Source of the DNA: Methylobacterium sp. FF17
GTDB taxonomy: Bacteria; Pseudomonadota; Alphaproteobacteria; Rhizobiales; Beijerinckiaceae
NCBI RefSeq assembly: GCF_025813715.1
Contig: NZ_CP107532.1
Coordinates: forward strand, 3,116,001-3,180,000
Length of the DNA stretch: 64,000 nt
Direction of reading: 5' to 3'
The position numbers and the translations under genes were made by a program. This document shows, in pieces, positions 1 to 9,124 of this stretch (position 1 is the first letter of the stretch; every line of letters begins with the position of its first letter). The notes below the pieces were generated by a model, which had not been told where the DNA came from, searched no databases, and saw nothing but the letters and a program-made list of their open reading frames with translations.

Positions 1-394
1 GAACATCCATCGCATCTGGAGCATCAGGCGACATGGTGCGTTCAAAGCAGTCTCGTACGCGACCGCTCCGGTTTCGACGTAGCGTCATACGGAATCTGCG
101 CAATCATATCCGGTTTGCTCTGGTCGAATTGCTGATCCTGATAGGATCGCACATGGTCTCGATCTTTTTTGAGAAATATTGATTTGATAAAGCGATCAGA
201 TTGACATCAATTAACATCACGACTAAAGGTTACGGCGAATGCTCCGCCAAAACCATCGCCGGTCGCGCCGCCACGCTCACGCCGATCTACCTGTTGGGTG
301 TTTTCCTAATGCTTTGAAGATTATAGATTATTAACATCGTTAAAGTAAATCGATTATTTGTGTATATCCACCTGGGCTTGGGAGATTATTTGAC
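1..394. other. Non-coding stretch upstream of manC
   Basis: I recognise no gene here. Short open stretches exist but none has a start with a ribosome-binding site or a recognisable motif. The last 100 bases are AT-rich and probably carry the manC promoter. A GGGAG at 380-384 lies about ten bases before the manC start codon. Confidence 0.5.
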
Positions 395-1825
395 GTGTGT
401 GAAGTGATTGCTTCAATCCATCCCGTCATTTTATGCGGTGGATCGGGCACCCGGCTGTGGCCGGCCTCGCGCGAGAGCATGCCCAAGCAGTTCACCCGGC
501 TCGTCAGCCTCGAATCCTCGACCTTCCAGGACACCGCACGGCGCCTCGCGGATGCCGACGTGTTCGAGCGGCCCTGCGTGCTCACGAGCAGCGATGCCCG
601 CTTCATCGTCGCCGAGCAACTCGCGGAGATCGGCATCGACGCCGACATCATCCTGGAGCCGGAGCGGCGCGACTCGGCGGCCGCCGTGGCCGTGGCGACC
701 CTCCACGCGGCGCGACGCGACCCGCGGGCGGTGGTGCTGATCCTCGCCGCCGACCACGTCATCGGGGACACGCCCGCCTTCGTGGAGGCCGCGCGCCATG
801 CCGCCGCCGGCGCGCGGGCCGGACAGATCATGACGCTCGGCATCACCCCGACCGCGCCGGCCACCGGCTACGGCTACATCCGCGTGGGTACTGCCCTCGA
901 AGGCGCCTCGGGCAATCACCGGGTCGAGCGCTTCGTGGAGAAGCCGGACCGGGCCGGGGCCGAGCGCCTGATCGCCGAGGGCGCCCTGTGGAATTCCGGC
1001 TACTTCCTGTTCCGCGCCGACGTGATGCTGGCCGAACTGGAAGCCCACGTTCCCGAGATCCTCGCCGCGACGCGGGCGGCGCTCGACGGCGCGGTGCGCG
1101 ACCTCGACTTCGTTCGCCTCGATGCCGCCGCCTTCGGGCGGGCGCCGAAGACCTCCATCGACTACGCGGTGATAGAGCGCACCGAGCGGGCGGGGGTGCG
1201 TCCCGTCGCGTTCCCCTGGTCCGATGTCGGCACCTGGGACGCGGTCTGGGCCGTGCTGCCCCACGACGCGGAGGGCAACGCCCTGCGCGGCCGGGTGGAA
1301 GCGCTCGATACGCGGGGCAGCCTGATCCACAGCGAGGGCGAGCACCTGACCACCGTGGTCGGCCTCGACGACGTCGTGGTGGTGACCACCGCCGACGCGG
1401 TGCTGGTGACCTCGAAGGCGCGGGCGACCCAGGTCAAGGACCTCGTCACGCGCCTGCGCGAGAAGGCCCATCCGGAGGCGGACGCGCATCGGCGCATGTA
1501 CCGCCCCTGGGGCTGGTACCAGCGCATCGACATCGGCGAACGCTTCCAGGTGAAGCGCATCCTGGTGACGCCGGGCGGACGGCTCTCGCTTCAGAAGCAC
1601 TACCACCGCGCCGAGCACTGGGTGGTGGTCAAGGGCACGGCGGAGGTCACGCTCAACGACGCGGTGGTGCTGGTCCACGAGAACGAGGCGATCTACCTGC
1701 CCATCGGCTCGATGCACCGCCTCACCAACCCGGGCAAGATTCCCCTCGAACTCATCGAGGTGCAGGTGGGCTCCTATACCGGCGAGGACGACATCATCCG
1801 CGTCGAGGACATCTACGGGCGCTAG
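395..1825 (+). CDS. manC: Mannose-1-phosphate guanylyltransferase / mannose-6-phosphate isomerase
   Basis: Makes GDP-mannose from mannose-1-phosphate and GTP; the C-terminal cupin domain of this two-domain family can also isomerise fructose-6-phosphate to mannose-6-phosphate. It acts in the cytoplasm and feeds polysaccharide synthesis. The nucleotidyltransferase signature GGSGTRLWPASRESMPKQF lies at about residues 15-33, FVEKPD near 179 and WNSGYFLF near 199. The last ~110 residues form the cupin domain with QKHYHRAEHWVVVKG. At 476 residues it is full length for the family. The start is GTG at 395, with GGGAG ten bases upstream; a second GTG at 404 is possible. GC content is high, unlike the AT-rich sugar genes further into the island. 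It ends about 40 bases before an IS5-type element, so any downstream operon partner has been displaced. Confidence 0.93.
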   Translation: MCEVIASIHPVILCGGSGTRLWPASRESMPKQFTRLVSLESSTFQDTARRLADADVFERPCVLTSSDARFIVAEQLAEIGIDADIILEPERRDSAAAVAVATLHAARRDPRAVVLILAADHVIGDTPAFVEAARHAAAGARAGQIMTLGITPTAPATGYGYIRVGTALEGASGNHRVERFVEKPDRAGAERLIAEGALWNSGYFLFRADVMLAELEAHVPEILAATRAALDGAVRDLDFVRLDAAAFGRAPKTSIDYAVIERTERAGVRPVAFPWSDVGTWDAVWAVLPHDAEGNALRGRVEALDTRGSLIHSEGEHLTTVVGLDDVVVVTTADAVLVTSKARATQVKDLVTRLREKAHPEADAHRRMYRPWGWYQRIDIGERFQVKRILVTPGGRLSLQKHYHRAEHWVVVKGTAEVTLNDAVVLVHENEAIYLPIGSMHRLTNPGKIPLELIEVQVGSYTGEDDIIRVEDIYGR

Positions 1826-1951
1826 AAGATAGGCAAGATGATCCGATCCTAATATGTCTGGTATTTTGGACTAGGGTGTGAACCGAACCAAGACGTTGCG
1901 AGAGTTCTGGTTTTGTGATTCAGAGCCGCCGTTTGCAGCACGGAGGCGGCG

Positions 1952-2274
1952 ATGGCGGACCTGTTCTGGCCCTCGGATGAGCAGTGGGCGGTGATGGAAC
2001 CGTTCATGCCCAAGAACCAGCCTGGGCCGGAACGGAACGACGATCGGCAGGTCATTTCCGGCATCCTGCACGTGCTGACCTCGGGCTGCCGCTGGCGCGA
2101 CTGCCCGGCAGCGTATGGTCCGCGCACGACCGTCTACAACCGCTTCAATCGCTGGTCCCGCCGTGACTTTTGGCGGGCGATGCTGACCGCGCTGGCCAAG
2201 GGCGGATGGGGTGGCGAGGCGGCCGCCATCGACAGTACCTACGTCAAGTCGCACCGCTCGGCGCATGGCGGTAA
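1952..2274 (+). pseudogene. IS5-family transposase, N-terminal fragment
   Basis: Begins MADLFWPSDEQWAVMEPFMP and carries the usual N-terminal segment of IS5-family DDE transposases, including SGCRWRDCP, and a first catalytic Asp in AAIDSTYVKSHR. The reading frame is cut at HGG by an IS110-type element, and the remaining C-terminal half resumes at 5101. The product cannot be functional. Confidence 0.8.
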
Positions 2275-2289
2275 CGTATGGCCCGCCCC

Positions 2290-2526
2290 GTCCGCAAGTG
2301 GCTGATGATCCGCTGGTCTGAGCAGTCTGCATAAACGTATCCGGCCTTTCGGCGATGCCGTTGGCCAAGATGGAGATCCGCGCGTCCTGGTCCTCATAAA
2401 GGGGGCGGCGTCGAGCGCCATTTTACGCCAGAGGCTTCCAGAACACCGATCGACTGTCAGGCCATCTTCCTCTCGCCGCTCGCAGACATGGTGAGGCCGA
2501 CGAAGGCTTCGCCGACCAAGCTCGGT
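2290..2526 (-). ncRNA. Candidate bridge RNA / seekRNA of IS110-type copy 1
   Basis: This is the non-coding segment between the recombinase stop codon and the adjacent element end, the position where IS1111-subgroup elements encode their guide RNA. It contains AACGTAT at 2334-2340, which repeats the left insertion junction (2273-2279), and CATAAAGGGGG at 2395-2405, which repeats the right junction (5098-5108). Both repeats span element end plus target, as expected for guide segments. Transcription and RNA limits are not visible from sequence; I infer the minus strand from the recombinase orientation. Confidence 0.5.
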
Positions 2527-3555
2527 TCAGGCAGCCACCGCCGCCGGCTCATAGACGCGTTTGTGGCGCAGCAGCGCCCAGACGGTCCGAGCCATCTTGG
2601 CTGCTAGCGCAACGACGGCGGTGTTGGCGTGCGCCCGCGCCAGCAGGCCCCGGAGCCATTGGCCGATCCGCGTATCGCTTTTGCGAAGGGTCGGCATCGC
2701 CGCCCGTGCACCCTGGATCAGCATCTTGCGCAGGTACTTGCTGCCGCGCTTGGTGATGCCGACGAGTTTGGGTCGTCCGCCAGTCGTGACTTGCCGCGGC
2801 ACGAGGCCGAGCCAGGCCGCCAGATCACGCCCGCGGGCGAAGGTGGCCACGTCACCGATCGCCGCAATCAGCGCTGTGGCGTTGAGTGCACCGATGCCCG
2901 GGATGGTGGTGAGCCGGCGAGCACTCTCGTCGGTCCGGGCCTGTTCGGCGAACTCGCCATCGAGCGTTGCGATGCGTTCGTCGAGGGACTGCCAACGTTC
3001 CCGCACGTCGGCCACGAGGCTGCGCATTCGTGGCGTGATGTCCGCGGCGGTGTCGGGATCGAGCAGGGTGTTCAGCCTGGCGGCAAGCTTGGCACGTTCT
3101 TGCGGGACGATGTGGCCACGCTCCAGCAGGATGGCCCGGATCTGGTTCATCAAGGCCGTGCGTTCGCCCACGAGCTGGTCGCGCACCCGGTGCAGAGTCT
3201 GCATGTCGAGCTGCGCTTCCGACTTCAGCGCGACGAACCGCATAGTCGGACGCGTCGCAGCCTCTGCGATCGCCTCGGCGTCACGGTCGTCGTTCTTCTG
3301 GGCCTTGACGTAGGGGCGCACGTATTCCGGCGACATCAGCCGGATGGTGTGGCCTTGAGCGGCGAGCGCCCGGCCCATGTGATGCGCGCCACAGCACGCC
3401 TCCATGGCGATGATGCAAGGTGGAAGCGTCGCGCCAAAGGTCATCACCGTCTCGCGTCGCATCCGGCGTCGCAGGACGACCCGACCGGTCGCATCCTGCC
3501 CGACCACACTGCAGCTGTTCTTGCCCAGATCGATCCCGAGTATCGCAATGGCCAT
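2527..3555 (-). CDS. IS110-family transposase (DEDD recombinase), copy 1
   Basis: A 342-residue IS110-type recombinase. The N-terminal RuvC-like DEDD domain begins MAIAILGIDLGKNSC and includes KNDDRDAEAI. The C-terminal Transposase_20 domain has TIPGIGALNATALIAAIG and TKRGSKYLRKMLIQGA, the latter around the expected nucleophilic serine. I prefer the ATG at 3555 because GGAG lies seven bases upstream; an earlier in-frame codon would add 12 unlikely residues. The protein is identical to the copy at 43118-44146. The element appears coding-intact, but an IS1182-type insertion splits its far end, so this copy may be unable to move. Confidence 0.9.
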   Translation of the reverse strand: MAIAILGIDLGKNSCSVVGQDATGRVVLRRRMRRETVMTFGATLPPCIIAMEACCGAHHMGRALAAQGHTIRLMSPEYVRPYVKAQKNDDRDAEAIAEAATRPTMRFVALKSEAQLDMQTLHRVRDQLVGERTALMNQIRAILLERGHIVPQERAKLAARLNTLLDPDTAADITPRMRSLVADVRERWQSLDERIATLDGEFAEQARTDESARRLTTIPGIGALNATALIAAIGDVATFARGRDLAAWLGLVPRQVTTGGRPKLVGITKRGSKYLRKMLIQGARAAMPTLRKSDTRIGQWLRGLLARAHANTAVVALAAKMARTVWALLRHKRVYEPAAVAA

Positions 3556-3597
3556 CGGTCCGCTCCATCCCTCGTGTGAGCCACACTGCAAACCTAG

Positions 3598-5064
3598 GAG
3601 CCCGTCCGAGTGATCCTCTCGACGGTGAGGCGGGAGGGTGATTCACTTGGCTCATGGCCAAGGTGTTTCGCGCGTGGGATGTTGATCAGGGTTGGCTTTT
3701 GCCGCCCTCGCTGCACGAGTTCGTGCCGCCCGGGCACATGGCACACTTCGTACGCGACACAGTGCGGGAAGCGCTCGACCTCTCGGCCATCCTCGGCACC
3801 TATAGTGAGGAGCGCGGCTACCCGCCCTACCATCCGGGTATGATGGTGGCGCTCCTTCTCTACGGCTACAGCCGCGGCCTGTACTCGTCGCGTCAACTCG
3901 CCAGGGCCTGCGAGGAGCGGGTCGACGTCATGGCGGTGACGGGCCTGAACCGGCCGGACTTCCGCACCATCGCCGACTTCCGCAAGCGCCACCTCGTGGC
4001 CTTGTCCGACCTGTTCGTGCAGGTTCTGCGCCTGTGTCGGGCCGCCGGTCTGGTGCAGTTCGCCCATGTGGCGGTGGACGGCACCAAGGTGAAGGCCAAC
4101 GCCTCCCGTCATAAGGCGATGAGCTACGGACGCATGAAGACGGCCGAGCCCGCGCTGGCTGCCGAGGTCGACGCGTGGTTGGAGCGGGCGCGTGAGGCCG
4201 ATGCGGCCGAGGATGAGGCTCAGGGCCCGGACCGGCGCGGGGACGAGACGCCGGACTGGATGGCCGACAAGCAGCGACGCCTGGAGACGATCCGCGCCGC
4301 TAAAGCCGCCCTGGAAGTGGAAGCGATCGACCCGCCCGACCCCGAGGACGAGAGCGGGCCGGGTGCATCCTCGGGCATGCGCTGGCAGGGGCGGCCCTTG
4401 CGCGGGGAGGACGGCGGTCCGCCCGACCGGGCGCAGCGCAACTTCACCGACCCAGACAGCCGCATCCTGCCGACCCGCGACGGGTTCGTGCAGGGCTACA
4501 ACGGTCAGATCGCCGTCGATGCCGCGCATCAGATCATTGTGGCCCATCGCCTCGTGACGAACGCCTCCGATGCCCGCGCCCTCGTGCCCCTCATCGACGA
4601 CGCCCGCGCTCATCTCGGGCGCAAGCCGTACGAGGTCTCGGGGGATTCCGGTTTTGCCAACGAGGCGAACCTGACCGCCCTGAAGCAGCGCCGGATCGCC
4701 GCTTATCTTGCTCCCGGTCGGGCCCGCCATAGCCAAGCGGATGCGGCCGGTCGTCGGACGCTGACGAAGACGCCCCTGATGCAGGCGATGGCCGCGCGCC
4801 TGAAACGGGCTGGCCGCCGCAGCCGCTATCGCCTCAGGAAGCAGGTCGTCGAGCCGGTGTTCGGGCAGATCAAGCAGGCCCGAGGCTTCCGCCAGTTCTT
4901 ACTCCGGGGCCTCGATCAGGTCCGGGGCGAATGGGCGATGGTCTGCACCGCCCACAACCTTCTCAAGCTGGCAAAGGCAGGGCGATGAGCTCAAAGCCGA
5001 CACACACCTCTGACCAGATCTCGACGCTCAAACCATCCCATAAACTCGTTACTCGGACGGGCTC
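3598..5064 (+). mobile_element. IS1182-type element, copy A
   Basis: 1467 bp bounded by the inverted repeat GAGCCCGTCCGAGT / ACTCGGACGGGCTC and flanked by CTAG on both sides (3594-3597, 5065-5068). The two flanks are contiguous IS110-type sequence, so this copy still sits in its original insertion site. It differs from the other copies by a T at 3626. Confidence 0.92.
3654..4988 (+). CDS. IS1182-family transposase, copy A
   Basis: 444-residue DDE transposase. The N-terminal DUF772-type domain (about 1-130) contains RGYPPYHPGMMVALLLYGYS. Candidate catalytic residues are Asp in VAVDGTKVKANAS (near 142), Asp in VSGDSGFANEANL (near 330) and Glu in EPVFGQIKQARGF (near 399). An acidic, variable insertion (about 180-270) separates the first Asp from the rest of the catalytic core. 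It fills nearly the whole element, and the same protein recurs in copies B, C, D and F. Confidence 0.93.
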   Translation: MAKVFRAWDVDQGWLLPPSLHEFVPPGHMAHFVRDTVREALDLSAILGTYSEERGYPPYHPGMMVALLLYGYSRGLYSSRQLARACEERVDVMAVTGLNRPDFRTIADFRKRHLVALSDLFVQVLRLCRAAGLVQFAHVAVDGTKVKANASRHKAMSYGRMKTAEPALAAEVDAWLERAREADAAEDEAQGPDRRGDETPDWMADKQRRLETIRAAKAALEVEAIDPPDPEDESGPGASSGMRWQGRPLRGEDGGPPDRAQRNFTDPDSRILPTRDGFVQGYNGQIAVDAAHQIIVAHRLVTNASDARALVPLIDDARAHLGRKPYEVSGDSGFANEANLTALKQRRIAAYLAPGRARHSQADAAGRRTLTKTPLMQAMAARLKRAGRRSRYRLRKQVVEPVFGQIKQARGFRQFLLRGLDQVRGEWAMVCTAHNLLKLAKAGR

Positions 5065-5100
5065 CTAGCAGTGAAGCCCAGTGAGGGGCGGGCCATCCAT

Positions 5101-5536
5101 AAAGGGGGGCCTGGAGCCAGGCCATCGGCCGCTCGCGCGGCGGCCAGACGACCAAGATCCACGCGCTCACCGATGTCCTCGGCCGCCCCGGCGTCCTTCT
5201 GCTGACGCCTGGCAACGCCAGCGACGTCACCACCGCCCCAGCCGTAGTCGCCGAGGCTCCCGGTCGGGTCCGTCGCCTAGCTGCCGACAAGGGCTACGAC
5301 GCCGACTGGCTCCGGACCGACCTGCGGGAAAAAGGCATCACGCCGATCAACCCAGGCAAGCGCGGCCGCAAGCGGAAGATCCGCCACGACAAGCGCCGCT
5401 ACCGCGAACGCTGGCGCATCGAGGCGACCCTAATCGCTCCAGGGACTTCCGTCGCATCGCCACCCGCTACGACAAGCTGGCCCGCAACTACGCCTCCGCC
5501 GTTGCGCTCGCCGCCGTCATCGCCTTCCGGTGCTGA
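5101..5536 (+). pseudogene. IS5-family transposase, C-terminal fragment
   Basis: Continuation of the transposase cut at 2274. The frame reads AIGRSRGGQTTKIHALTD and later ADKGYDADWLR, which carry the mid-domain and the second Asp. Near the end, RERWRIEATL shifts frame before RDFRRIATRYDKLARNYAS and the stop at 5536. The frameshift and the split both make it a pseudogene. Confidence 0.75.
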
Positions 5537-5549
5537 TCGAGTCCAGACC

Positions 5550-7346
5550 CTTGGGCGGACGACGGTCTCGTTCGCCGTGGGTGCAGCCGAAAACTCTTCT
5601 ATCGCCGCGATCACCGGCTTGACTGGGGACGAGCTTCTATCGTGCATCGCGTTAAACGATGGTCGGGTAGCTTTGTCCATGGATCGAAGGTCGCTTCTCG
5701 TCAGGCTAACTGCTTCAGCGGTTGGGACCGTGGCCTACACCTTGACGACGAGCACCAACCGCACGTTCTCGATTGCAGTGCCCGCGAACAATGGAGGGAT
5801 CGGCGGCGTCGCGATCAACGCAGCCGGCGCGGCTGGGACCGCATACGAGGGGTACAGCCTCTCGGACGGCATGACCTTCGCCTCGATGCCGTCGTTCGTC
5901 TCGTCTGCGGCCCCCAAGGGCGACCTGTTCGATACGCGTGGTTACCTGCTTCCGGCCGCTGTACAGACGCCGCGCTCGGCTGGCGCCGGCGGTCTCACGC
6001 TCAAGGGCTACGACGTCGGCCCGACCCATCAAGGCTATCTCGATGCCAACCGGGGCCAGCCGGTCGCCTCTTGGCAGGACCTCATCGCCACCGAAGGTAG
6101 CGCTCTCGTCCTCAAGTCTCGCGCGGCTTCGGTCCAGGAGAAGGCGCTGACGGATGGCAAGGACATCTTGTCGGCCATGATCCATACGGGCGGGCGCCTC
6201 GTCTGCCGGCCCCCGTGCATCCTCGAGGCACGCATCCGCCTTGAAGCCGGTGCCGTGATGAACAAAGCATGGCACCCGACGCTGTGGCTGCAGCTCATGG
6301 GCGCGGCCAACTCGCAGTCCAACATCGAAATCGATTGGGAGGCCAACGACGCCTTCCCGCAGACGCTTGCTCCCAACGGCCAGAATTGGACGGGCGGTCT
6401 GTCGACCTCGATCGGGTCCAACGGCGCCAATGACAAGCCCGGCCTCATGGATGGCGGCTGGTACAACGTCGGCTTCCGCCTGCGCGAAGACGGGTTCGAC
6501 TACCTCATCGACGGGGCAATCATCACGTCGAAGGTGTTCAACATGCGGTCCAAGGGCGACCGCGCCGCCTACCTCATGCTGACGAACCACGTCGCCGACT
6601 TCGTTGGGCAGTATTCGCTTCCAGCTTGGACTGCCGCCGGCGCGACGGGCGCCCGCTCCTCGATCGAGTGGCTGCGCATGTGGCGTCAGGCCGGCACCAC
6701 CCACCGCAAGCCGCTCGTCGAGACCGCTGACCTCAAGATGGCGTTCGGCACCACCGCCTCGCGCACTATGCCGTCCCTCGCGGATCAGTTCGGCGACGCC
6801 ACCGTCGCGGAGACCTTCGAGGCCCTGGTGCACGACGTTCTCGCCCCCGGCGGCAACACGGATGGCGGTTGGACCGGCCTGCCTTCGTTCGTCACCCGCG
6901 TCGGCGACACTGTCACCATCGCCAATCCCGACAAGCCGGGCCGGCTCTACTTTGCCCGCGTCGGTGCCAAGGCTGGCGAGACCTGCCGACCGGCGCGCTG
7001 GGTATGCGACGTCGGCCCGAACCTGCGCGGTGGGCCCGAGCTGAACTTCACGACCGGGGTCACACAGATCGACCTCTACCCGATGGCAGACGTCGGCGAC
7101 CTCCTGCCGAAGCGCGTTGCGGTATCCAACCTCCCGGCCGGCGTGACCTACAACCCGGCGACCTTCCTCCTCACGTGGAACGGAGTCACGGCCATCACGC
7201 CGACTGCGGCCTTGATCACGGTGACCAACGCGGTGAGCCAAGTGGTCTCAGGCACCAAAACGCTCAAGCTTGTCTCCAACATCGCACTGCCTGTGGTGGA
7301 CGGTCTGGTTTACTCGATTGACCCCGGGGACGCCGCCAAGCGCTAG
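5550..7346 (+). pseudogene. GH16-like / LamG-like secreted protein, 5'-truncated first segment
   Basis: About 600 codons are open, but the 5' end is replaced by the IS5 element, so no genuine start remains. The centre resembles the concanavalin-A-like fold of GH16 glycosidases: HPTLWLQLM, then IEIDWEAND at about 6320-6346, which fits the E-x-D-x-E catalytic signature, and later WYNVGFRLREDGFDYLIDG, matching the usual strand following the active site. A further region (VFVTRVGDTVTIANPDKPGR-like) may be a carbohydrate-binding or Ig-like module. The end, GLVYSIDPGDAAKR, is the start of a LamG-like domain that continues after an IS630 insertion at 8487. Assignment to GH16 rests on my reading of these motifs and is tentative. 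It probably belonged to the exopolysaccharide locus. Confidence 0.6.
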
Positions 7347-8484
7347 TGCACTGACTCAGACGGATGGTTCAGGGGATCGGCTGACTGCGGCGAGGATGTG
7401 GGTGGCTGGCTTGGTCCAGACGAAGGGTTTGGCGTTCCGGTTGTGCTCGGCGATGTAGCGTTTGATCGCTGCCTACAGGTCGACGACGCCGGTGAAGGAG
7501 CCGCGTCGCAGCCGACGACGGGTCAGCGCTGAGAAGAAGCCCTCGACGGCGTTGAGCCACGAGGCCGAGGTCGGAGTGAAGTGGAAGGTGAAGCCGCGGG
7601 TGCCGGGCGAGCCAGGCGCGTACCTTCGGATGCTCGTGGGTGGCGACGTTGTCGAGGATCGCGTGGATCGCCTTGCCGGGCGGGACGGCACCCTCGACGG
7701 CGTCCCGGCAACCGGATGAACTCACCGTTCCGGTGGCGCTGCATGCAGCGGCCGAGCACGGTGCCCGCCAGGACGTCGAGGGCGGCAAACAGCGTCGTGG
7801 TGCCGTGACGGGTATAGTCGTGGGTCTGGGCGGCGGGATGGCCTGTGGCGAGCGGACGGTCAGGGCGGGTCCGCTCCAGTGCCTGGATCTGGCTCTTCTC
7901 ATCGAGGGACAGCACCACCGCGTGGGCGGGTGGAGCCATGTAGAGGCCGACGACATCCTCGACCTTGGCGGCGAAGGCCGGGTCGCGCGAGCGCTTGAAC
8001 GTGCGCAGTCGATGCGGCTGGAGGCGGTGAGCGTCCCAGATCCGTTGCACGGCGCGCAACGAGTTCCCGACAGCGCGGGCCACGGCACGGCCGGTCCAGT
8101 GCGTGACCTCGCCCGGCGGCTCCGAGCAGGTCAGCGCCAGCACCTCGGCCACCGTCTCGGTCGAATGGGGTGGTGTCCCGGGCGGACGCGTCTTGTCGCG
8201 CAGCAGACCTTCGACGCCCGCCTCGGCGTAGCGCCGCTGCCAGCGCCATACGGCCGGGCGGCTGACGCCCGCCCGCCGAGCGACGTCTTGGACACTCAAG
8301 CGCTCGGCCGAGCGCAGGACGATGCGGGCGCGCTGGGTGTGTTTGAGCGGGCGGGAGCGGTCGCTGGCAATCGCAGCCAGCCGTACCGCGCCGGTCGCAT
8401 CGAGGAGCACGCATACCGTCTGAGCCATTGCCCAGACTCACACGTCTCATCGTCCGCGTGAATCCTCCGTCCGCGTCACTGCAC
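7346..8484 (-). mobile_element. IS630-family element, isoform a (degenerate)
   Basis: 1139 bp flanked by TA dinucleotides within CTAG (7343-7346, and 8485-8486 at the other end). The ends begin GTGCACTGACTCAG and finish CGTCACTGCAC. It interrupts the GH16/LamG-like gene. A related, intact isoform lies at 24955-26091. Confidence 0.85.
7369..8428 (-). pseudogene. IS630-family transposase, frameshifted
   Basis: Starts MAQTVCVLLDATGAVRLAAI and has the N-terminal helix-turn-helix region (QDVARRAGVSRPAVWRWQRR) and the first Asp in SLDEKSQIQALERTRPD. Near 7720 the frame shifts (after EFIRL), and the DDE remainder (NVATHEHPKVRAW, SWLNAVEGFFSALTRRR) is read in another frame. A further amber codon follows VVDL, where isoform c has a glutamine. 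It is therefore inactive, although isoform c could in principle mobilise it. Confidence 0.85.
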
Positions 8485-8486
8485 TA

Positions 8487-9122
8487 GGTGGCGGGCTCCG
8501 ATGTGGACACCATGGGCGGCTCTGATGGATCTTCGGCGGTGGCTCTTGCTACGGCTCTGAACCGGCCTACGCTGGTGGCTTGGAATGACCGTCAGACGCT
8601 CCGCTTCACCTCCGCGAACTCCCAGCGGATGGACATGCCGGGCAACCCCGCATTTGACACCTCGTTCACCCGTGTGCTCATCGTGGAGCTTGCCACCACC
8701 ACGGCGACGCAGTGCCTCATGAGTACCGCAGACCCCGCCAGCTCGACCACCATGAACCGCGCGGAGCAGCTCTTCGTCTTGGCCGATACGACGCTACGAG
8801 CCCGTCGCTCTGCGGCTGGCAGTCCGGAGGACGCCAGCGTCCTCCATGTCGCCGGTCGGCACATCATCATCGAGGACGTGATCGCCGGAACCAGCCGCGC
8901 CACGGTTTGGGTGGATAGGGCCAACGCCGTTACCTCGGGGACGACATCGCCCCCCCCTGTGGGCACGACTAAACAACCCTCGGTGCTCGACGCGCTGCCG
9001 GAGCCTACGATGCCCACGCGGATGCCTATCTCTCCCGAGGTCTCGTCTACAACCGTCTGCTCACGCTGACCGAAAAGCGGGAACTCGCTGCCTGGGCTTG
9101 CACCTACTATGGGACACTGTGA
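8487..9122 (+). pseudogene. LamG-like C-terminal segment of the GH16-like gene
   Basis: Continues the reading frame of 5550-7346 once the IS630 element is removed. RPTLVAWNDRQTLRFTSAN and NPAFDTSFTRVLIVELA are typical LamG-type concanavalin-A strands. Near 8971 the frame must shift by one base (a run of three A where four would keep the frame) to read TTLGARRAAGAYDAHADAYL and then YNRLLTLTEKRELAAWACTY, ending at TGA 9120-9122. There is also an in-frame TAG at the IS630 target. The next gene starts three bases after this stop, which suggests they were once translationally coupled. Confidence 0.55.
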
Positions 9123-9124
9123 TC

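Larger units (their letters stand above)
2275..5100 (-). mobile_element. IS110/IS1111-type element, copy 1 (interrupted by IS1182-type copy A)
   Basis: The element starts at CGTATGG (2275) and ends at CCATCCAT (5100). A 12-bp subterminal inverted repeat, ATGGCCCGCCCC at 2278-2289 and GGGGCGGGCCAT at 5085-5096, is the pattern of the IS1111 subgroup. An IS1182-type element (3598-5064) is inserted at a CTAG near the end of this element, leaving its last ~32 bases at 5069-5100. It is inserted in an IS5 transposase gene between GGTAA and AAAGG. The recombinase is on the minus strand and about 250 non-coding bases follow its stop codon. Confidence 0.75.
1869..5540. mobile_element. IS5-family element, split by nested insertions
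   Basis: The two halves of one IS5-family transposase gene lie at 1952-2274 and 5101-5536 in the same orientation. They are separated by an IS110-type element that itself carries an IS1182-type element. The outer limits are approximate: a short imperfect terminal match (GGACTAG near 1870, and GGACTCG on the complement near 5540) is the only hint of the ends. The right end abuts the truncated GH16-like gene, so this element probably removed or displaced that gene's 5' part. Confidence 0.6.

Noticed and set aside
433..1881. Long open frames overlapping manC on both strands
   Set aside because: Arg/Pro/Gly-rich translations from a high-GC gene; manC has the proper motifs.
5715..7241. 508-codon minus-strand frame opposite the GH16-like segment
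   Set aside because: Low-complexity Arg/Gly/Val translation; the plus-strand frame carries the GH16-like motifs.
8950..8957. Run of eight C as the frameshift site in the LamG segment
   Set aside because: Shifting there runs into a TAA near 8969; the frame is only restored by a change at the AAA near 8971.
5550..9122. Phage tail or prophage origin for the LamG-like segment
   Set aside because: No phage structural or packaging genes nearby; neighbours are polysaccharide genes.
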